This document shows positions 61,815-64,000 of a stretch of DNA of 64,000 nucleotides, one piece after another (position 1 is the stretch's first letter; every line of letters starts with the position of its first letter). The notes beneath the pieces were generated by a model, which was not told where the DNA came from, did not search any database, and was given only the letters and a program-made list of their open reading frames with translations. This DNA is from Candidatus Nitrospira kreftii (GTDB taxonomy: Bacteria > Nitrospirota > Nitrospiria > Nitrospirales > Nitrospiraceae). The stretch covers positions 1,798,001 through 1,862,000 of the forward strand of contig CP047423.1 of the NCBI GenBank assembly GCA_014058405.1, in the 5' to 3' direction. The position numbers were made by a program, and so were the translations under genes.

Positions 61815-63170
61815 ATGCTACCCATGATGTTGAACCGACGACAACTTATCTGGAGTGTGAGCGCGAGGGTTGTGGTGATTCTGGCGATGTGTGCTGCTCT
61901 CGTTATCACTCCATCCAAAAGCTGGGCTGAGGAGCCGGCTTCGGTTGTACAGGAAGTTCCTGCTCTGGAGCCTCCTGCAGACTCAACTTCGGCAGAGGCG
62001 ATTTCTCCTGACGAAACAGAAGCTTCACAAGAGAGCGAAGATGTTGACCCAAACCTGGTCCCCTTGGAGCCCGAGCTGGAACCAGAGCTGACGGCCTCAC
62101 CAACTGATGCGCCCAAAGAGGAATCGGTTGAGCCAGTTGAGAGTGCTGAGAGTAAGGGAAGTCAAGGCACCGCGTATAACATTCCGGTCGTTATCGATCA
62201 GACCGTCCAAAGCCACATTCGTTTCTTTAACACGTCAATTCGAGACCGATTTGAACAGTGGCTTCTGCGTCTCAATCGTTATCGCCCGTTAGTCGAAGAT
62301 ATCTTCGCCGAGTTCGACCTTCCTAGCGATCTTGTGCATCTGTCTCTTGTCGAAAGTGGCTTCAACCCCTATGCCTATTCTCGAGCAAAAGCGACTGGGC
62401 CATGGCAGTTTATGAAAGGAACTGGAAAGATCTACGGGTTGCGCATTGATCATTACGTGGACGAACGGCGAGACCCCATTAAGTCCACGATTGCAGCAGC
62501 CCGCTACCTAAGGGACTTGTACGACCTGTTTGGGACGTGGCCCTTGGCGATGGCAGCGTATAACGCAGGGGAAGGCAAGGTACAGCGCGCGCTCACTAAG
62601 GCCCAGGCGGAATCATTTTCAGAGATTTCGAGAACGAAACTGATTCGAGGGGAGACCAAGCAATATGTCCCGCGCATCATGGCTGCCACGATTATTGCGC
62701 GGAACCTCGAGCAGTACGGATTCAACCAAGTACCGGTCGCTCCTCATGAGTTTGAAGAAGTTGTCGTGACACGCCCGTTACATTTCCGGGCCATCTCCAA
62801 CGTAACGGGTATTCCATACAGCGAACTTCGATTACTGAATCCTGAACTTCGTCGGGACGCGACGCCTCCCGACGATACAGCCTATCATTTGAAAGTTCCG
62901 GTCGGGACAAGCGCCAAAGTGTTAAAGTTGCTCGATCGAGTTCCAACCTACAAGTTTCCTCCCCAGCGGACTCAGGTCCGGCAAACTCGGCAAGTTCGGA
63001 CTACTCGACCGGGCAAGGCTGGCTCTTCCGGCTGGTATCGAGTTCAGGGGGGAGATACGCTTGAGAAGATTTCCCGCCGGTTCGGTATTCCTATTCGGAC
63101 TCTGAAAGCCCGCAACAACCTTTCCAGTAGCCTCATTCGAGCTGGTGATCTTCTTAATATCGCCCGATAG
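61815..63170 (+). CDS. mltD: MltD-like lytic transglycosylase with LysM domains
   Basis: A 451-aa murein hydrolase precursor with an N-terminal signal region (about 6-38), a long acidic Pro/Glu/Ser-rich linker (about 40-115), and an SLT domain (about 155-290). The SLT domain has the catalytic Glu in SLVESGFNPYAYS, then ATGPWQFMKGTGKIYGL and AMAAYNAGEGKVQRAL. LysM-type peptidoglycan-binding repeats follow: a divergent copy near 325-365 and a clear C-terminal one (YRVQGGDTLEKISRRFGIP). This matches MltD architecture. Starts at 61815, 61824 and 61827 are possible; the promoter position favours 61815 or the next two. It is divergent from the serine operon. Confidence 0.9.
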   Translation: MLPMMLNRRQLIWSVSARVVVILAMCAALVITPSKSWAEEPASVVQEVPALEPPADSTSAEAISPDETEASQESEDVDPNLVPLEPELEPELTASPTDAPKEESVEPVESAESKGSQGTAYNIPVVIDQTVQSHIRFFNTSIRDRFEQWLLRLNRYRPLVEDIFAEFDLPSDLVHLSLVESGFNPYAYSRAKATGPWQFMKGTGKIYGLRIDHYVDERRDPIKSTIAAARYLRDLYDLFGTWPLAMAAYNAGEGKVQRALTKAQAESFSEISRTKLIRGETKQYVPRIMAATIIARNLEQYGFNQVPVAPHEFEEVVVTRPLHFRAISNVTGIPYSELRLLNPELRRDATPPDDTAYHLKVPVGTSAKVLKLLDRVPTYKFPPQRTQVRQTRQVRTTRPGKAGSSGWYRVQGGDTLEKISRRFGIPIRTLKARNNLSSSLIRAGDLLNIAR

Positions 63171-63240
63171 TCGATGATAAATCATGAAGAAGGTACGAGG
63201 GCGGCTGTCGTCCGTCCTCCGTCTGCTTCAAGAGAGCGCT

Positions 63241-64000
63241 CTATGGCTTGGAGGGTGCTGACAGATTAGGAGCTGAAGTGGTTGTAGAGGGCTCTGAAGC
63301 TTTTTTTGCCTCTAGGACTTTCACGCGCACCGCAGCTTCGCTCGTCAAGGGAGAATCAGGGTACGTTTTGATCAGATCTTGGTAATGCTTGAGTGCCTCG
63401 TCGGGCTTTGAACGGTTTTCTTCCAGCCTCGCCAATTCAAAAATCGCATAGTCACGGTTCAGTGCCCCTGGGATCTCAAGTATTGCCGAGTAGGTCTTGG
63501 CTGCTTGGTCAACGTCCCCTTTTAACAGGTATGTGTACCCTAGTTTTTGATGGACGAGGCCGAGGAGCGAAACATTTGATCCGTATGTCGAAATAAACCG
63601 TTTGTACGATTCAATAGCAGCGTCGAGATTGTTAGACTGGAGGAAGGCATTTCCCAGACTAAATTGTGCCAGTGGGGCCGTCGGCGTTCTCGGATACTCT
63701 TCCAATACCCTTTTGTAGAGCGCAATCGCTTCATTCAGGTTGGCTTCCGCTTTCTTCGGATCATTACCTGGTCGGGTAAAGAGATGCAGCGTGGCCTCCC
63801 GTTCGAGTTCTTGGGCCTTACTGGCATTTTGCGACTCATACCAAAAGATTCCCCATATTCCCCCAACCGTGAGCAACAGGAGAATGAATCCTACGATGAT
63901 GGACCATCGATAGTGTTTTAGTCCGAGCACCCAGTGCTCAAGTCCACTCACAAGATGGGCTTCATCGACCGGCAACGTTCGTGGGGGTACTTTAATTCGG
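63241..64000 (-). CDS. TPR membrane protein (5' end beyond the window)
   Basis: The frame is open to the window edge (RIKVPPRTLPVDEAHL runs upstream of any start), so the gene is cut at its 5' end. One membrane helix (WSIIVGFILLLLTVGGIWGIFWY) precedes TPR-like helices resembling YfgM/BamD-type repeats: NEAIALYKRVLEEYPRTPTAPLAQFSLGNAF, AAIESYKRFISTYG and EALKHYQDLIKTYPDSPL. The C-terminus is Ser/Thr/Pro-rich. It is likely an inner-membrane protein with the TPR part in the periplasm. A TTG at 63975 is a poor start. Function is unknown. Confidence 0.8.
   Translation of the reverse strand, partial: RIKVPPRTLPVDEAHLVSGLEHWVLGLKHYRWSIIVGFILLLLTVGGIWGIFWYESQNASKAQELEREATLHLFTRPGNDPKKAEANLNEAIALYKRVLEEYPRTPTAPLAQFSLGNAFLQSNNLDAAIESYKRFISTYGSNVSLLGLVHQKLGYTYLLKGDVDQAAKTYSAILEIPGALNRDYAIFELARLEENRSKPDEALKHYQDLIKTYPDSPLTSEAAVRVKVLEAKKASEPSTTTSAPNLSAPSKP

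Overview
The window reads as a chromosomal segment of a Gram-negative bacterium of intermediate-to-high GC. The gene complement (HisZ-type histidine control, a B12-binding radical SAM protein, Adhesin_E-like and RsbRD-N-like proteins, FmdB and other small zinc-ribbon proteins, an RpoN-type pilin promoter with a pilGHI-like cluster, and a large Wzx/Wzy exopolysaccharide locus) fits Nitrospirota, most likely Nitrospira. That is an inference from protein character; no rRNA or other direct marker is present. I see no tRNA, rRNA, CRISPR array, insertion sequence or prophage.

Region 1 (1-3990): the tail of an upstream gene, a full-length comEC whose ribosome binding site lies in a hairpin, then a ribbon-helix-helix protein and an HD-GYP protein. 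Region 2 (4001-28729): one long plus-strand exopolysaccharide locus of 22 genes. It holds a Wza-like export lipoprotein, a fused chain-length regulator/BY-kinase, a Wzy-like polymerase, a Wzx flippase, six soluble glycosyltransferases, one membrane glycosyltransferase, four methyltransferases, an asparagine-synthetase-like amidotransferase, a membrane-spliced PHP-domain protein, WbqC, PIG-L and DegT proteins, and a WecA/TagO-like initiating enzyme. Many joints are 4-bp overlaps, so translational coupling is likely. The HD-GYP protein just upstream suggests cyclic-di-GMP control.

Region 3 (28771-37689): methionine salvage (mtnA), small exported proteins, a GC-rich radical SAM/B12 gene, an orphan RsbRD-N-like protein, purH and purD, a coiled-coil lipoprotein and an FmdB protein. 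Region 4 (37737-48636): an rsmD-coaD-aminotransferase operon, a 57-aa zinc-ribbon gene, radC, a divergent EF-G paralogue, an HtrA protease, a TrkA-C protein, a TtuA-like tRNA thiolase, a J-domain protein and a Spy-like periplasmic protein. Region 5 (48637-56010): ilvD converging on a minus-strand type IV pilus block: TPR lipoprotein, pilA with a sigma-54 promoter, then pilG-, pilH- and pilI-like genes in the order known from Myxococcus. Region 6 (56018-64000): dnaB and hisZ overlapping, serA and a class V aminotransferase (serine/glycine metabolism), a divergent mltD-like lytic transglycosylase, and a TPR membrane protein cut by the window edge.

Three genes (htrA, ttuA, mltD) have a promoter whose -10 box ends 7-8 nt before the start codon and no Shine-Dalgarno sequence, so they may be leaderless.
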